Below are positions 62,324 to 64,000 of a stretch of 64,000 nucleotides of DNA, piece after piece. Origin of the DNA: Nostoc foliaceum FACHB-393 (lineage in GTDB: Bacteria; Cyanobacteriota; Cyanobacteriia; Cyanobacteriales; Nostocaceae); contig NZ_JACJTD010000008.1 of the NCBI RefSeq assembly GCF_014698505.1, positions 1-64,000 on the forward strand, read 5' to 3'. The notes under the pieces were generated by a model. The model searched no databases and had not been told where the DNA came from. It saw only the letters and a program-made list of their open reading frames with translations. The position numbers and the translations under genes are program-made. Position 1 is the first letter of the stretch, and each line of letters begins with the position of its first letter.

Positions 62324-63025
62324 ATGAAAATAAATTCTACTGTACTTCTTACTTTGATTTTGTTAATCCTGATGATGGGAGCAGGTTCTGTAAGCGCCTT
62401 TTTGGGTTTTGAACTGGGGAGTTCAGCACTTAAAGGCGTTACCACACCAGATGGGCGTCCCACAACCAAATTCGCCAGCAATAAGGCAAATAACTCCCAA
62501 CAGACAGGGCTAGTGCTATTAAAAGAGGAAGAGATTCTGAAAATTGTCAAGGCACGAATTGAGGGTAAGACCAAAGCTGCTAAATCGGAAAAGCTAGAGG
62601 AAGATGATGAAGAAACCAATAGCAGCAAGCAGAAGCCAGAGGAAAAACCCCCAGTAGTGGTTGAAGAAAAACCCCAGCCAGGTTTTCCAGTTATTGCCCA
62701 GAGTCAGGGTGTAACCATGACTGTGCAATCTGTCCGTTACTCTGGTGGTGATTTGCTACTGAAAGTGAAAATGCAGAACAAAGGTAAGGATTCTGTGCGC
62801 TTTTTGTATAGTTTTTTAGATGTTACCGATGATAAAGGACGAACCTTAAGCGCTAGTACAGAGGGTTTACCAACAGAATTGCCTGTAAATGGGCCAGCAT
62901 TTACAGGTACAGTGAGCATTCCCACAGCTTTACTTGATGATGTCAAGAAGATATCACTTGCTCTCACTGATTATCCCGCTCAAGAATTAAAGCTGGAAGC
63001 ATCGAATATTCCTGTAGAAAGGTAG
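62324..63025 (+). CDS. Exported hypothetical protein with a charged linker
   Basis: 233 residues from ATG 62324. A signal peptide or anchor (VLLTLILLILMMGAGSVSAF) is followed by a charged stretch (SEKLEEDDEETNSSKQKPEE, then KPPVVVEEKPQP) and a C-terminal beta-sandwich-like domain (VTMTVQSVRYSGGDLLLKVK). The last resembles DUF4352-type domains. The open frame could be extended to 62261, but the added 21 residues are not plausible before the signal. Confidence 0.68.
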   Translation: MKINSTVLLTLILLILMMGAGSVSAFLGFELGSSALKGVTTPDGRPTTKFASNKANNSQQTGLVLLKEEEILKIVKARIEGKTKAAKSEKLEEDDEETNSSKQKPEEKPPVVVEEKPQPGFPVIAQSQGVTMTVQSVRYSGGDLLLKVKMQNKGKDSVRFLYSFLDVTDDKGRTLSASTEGLPTELPVNGPAFTGTVSIPTALLDDVKKISLALTDYPAQELKLEASNIPVER

Positions 63026-63065
63026 ATTGGGCATTGGCATTTTTTACTATTCCCTATTCCCCTAA

Positions 63066-64000
63066 ATGGAGGGCGTGAGTTTTACACGAGCTTTGGTGGT
63101 GAGTGGTTTTCCTAATTTAATTTGGACAGACGTGGCGCTACGGTTGTTGTCAGTGCTACTGCTGATTGCCATAAATGCCTTTTTTGTGACCGCAGAATTT
63201 TCGATGGTGAGCGTGCGGCGATCGCGTATTCACCAGCTAGTTAAGGCTGGGGATATTCCAGCGATCGCCGTCGAAATGCTACAACGTAGTATTGACCGAC
63301 TGCTATCTACCACTCAGTTAGGTATTACCCTCTCTAGTTTGGCATTGGGATGGATTGGCGAAAGTACGATTGTCGTGCTGGTGAATGCATGGTTTAAATC
63401 CTGGCCTTTACCCAGTGGGATGACTACCTTCCTGGCGCATTCTCTATCAATTCCCATTGCCTTTTTCTTGATTGCCTATTTGCAAATTGTGATCGGAGAA
63501 TTATGTCCCAAATCCTTAGCTATGCTGTACTCAGAACAGCTAGCTCGGTTTTTGGGGCCTTCGGTAAAAGCGATCGTGCGTTTTTTCGGCCCCTTTATTT
63601 GGATTCTCAACCAATCAACTCGTTTTTTATTGCGGATTTTTGGCATCCAATACACAGGTCAAGGCTGGAGACCGCCTGTTACTCCTGAAGAATTGCAACT
63701 GATTATCTCTACAGAATGGGGGTCTACTGGTTTACAGCGTGCAGAGCGAGAATTGCTCAATAATGTATTTGAATTTGGGGATGTCATGGCCCAAGATGTG
63801 ATGATCCCCCGCACCAGTATTATCGCGCTGCCAAAAGATGCTACCTTCCAGACATTACTTAAGGAAATGGCTTCTACTGGTTACTCTCGCTATCCCGTGA
63901 TTGGTGAATCTTTAGACGATGTTCGCGGCATTGTTTATTTTAAAGATTTGGCACAACCTTTGGCTGGAGGAAACCTAAGTTTAGAGACACAAATCCAACC
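63066..64000 (+). CDS. CNNM/CBS transporter (HlyC/CorC family), truncated by window end
   Basis: Open from ATG 63066 through 64000, 311 codons so far. A hydrophobic start precedes the CNNM (DUF21) membrane domain: LLIAINAFFVTAEFSMVSVR, STTQLGITLSSLALGWIGE and IVIGELCPKSLAML. A cytosolic acidic-helix region and CBS domains follow (VMAQDVMIPRTSIIALPKDA, TGYSRYPVIGESLDDVRGIV). Members transport Mg2+ or other divalent cations or regulate such transport. The C-terminal transporter-associated domain lies beyond the window. Confidence 0.88.
   Translation, partial: MEGVSFTRALVVSGFPNLIWTDVALRLLSVLLLIAINAFFVTAEFSMVSVRRSRIHQLVKAGDIPAIAVEMLQRSIDRLLSTTQLGITLSSLALGWIGESTIVVLVNAWFKSWPLPSGMTTFLAHSLSIPIAFFLIAYLQIVIGELCPKSLAMLYSEQLARFLGPSVKAIVRFFGPFIWILNQSTRFLLRIFGIQYTGQGWRPPVTPEELQLIISTEWGSTGLQRAERELLNNVFEFGDVMAQDVMIPRTSIIALPKDATFQTLLKEMASTGYSRYPVIGESLDDVRGIVYFKDLAQPLAGGNLSLETQIQ

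Overview
The window looks like chromosome of a filamentous, heterocyst-forming cyanobacterium of the Nostoc/Anabaena group. The evidence is dense HIP1 octamers (gcgatcgc), heptameric STRR repeats of the tcattag/ggacaaa type, an ntcB-cnaT pair with a textbook NtcA promoter, a HetP protein next to the remains of hetC with a HetR-type operator between them, and typical cyanobacterial families (UPF0182, ABA4-like, GH100 invertase, heme oxygenase, DUF3181). No database search was possible; names rest on recognisable motifs, length and gene order.

Layout. 1-2.6 kb: tail of a TrpD-like gene, then ntcB and cnaT (nitrate-assimilation control). 2.7-10.5 kb: LCP cell-wall protein, a membrane protein carrying an in-frame repeat, an AI-2E family exporter, a lipoprotein serpin beside a secreted subtilase, and rpe. 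10.5-13.6 kb: hetP plus a decayed, internally deleted hetC, with a HetR-like box between them. 14-16.4 kb: GH116 glycosidase. 17-23.7 kb: an accessory island with two direct copies of a REP-associated transposase (RAYT) unit, the second dead. They flank a divergent pair: a Trypco1-like small protein and a 953-residue caspase-STAND-histidine kinase fusion followed by an orphan WD40 blade. A HicBA toxin-antitoxin pair and a 9 x 21-bp tandem array complete the island. 23.7-34 kb: UPF0182, small unknowns, invertase, glucose dehydrogenase-like SDR, exported methyltransferase-like lipoprotein, amino-acid permease. 34-40.6 kb: gene-poor, repeat-rich, with two secreted unknown proteins and a membrane-anchored Mn superoxide dismutase. 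40.6-50 kb: housekeeping and cell-wall genes (class A beta-lactamase-like hydrolase, NlpC/P60 peptidase, GT2, MFS, tRNA-Arg, moaC, small conserved proteins, ABA4-like, CobW GTPase, heme oxygenase). 50.6-59.6 kb: glmM followed by a co-oriented polysaccharide cluster of five glycosyltransferases and an O-antigen ligase-like protein. 59.6-64 kb: membrane protein, TnpB relic, pyrE, secreted unknowns, tRNA with CAT anticodon, start of a CNNM/CBS (HlyC/CorC-type) protein cut by the window end.

Repeats shape the region. REP palindromes of the GTAGGGGC...GCCCCTAC family occur at 14 places, one of them inside each RAYT copy. STRRs and other Nostoc repeats form parts of several predicted protein ends. 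The strongest candidates for unusual biology are the caspase-STAND-kinase locus, whose WD40 sensor seems to have been replaced by a kinase, and the hetP locus, which keeps its HetR-like operator while hetC has been destroyed.
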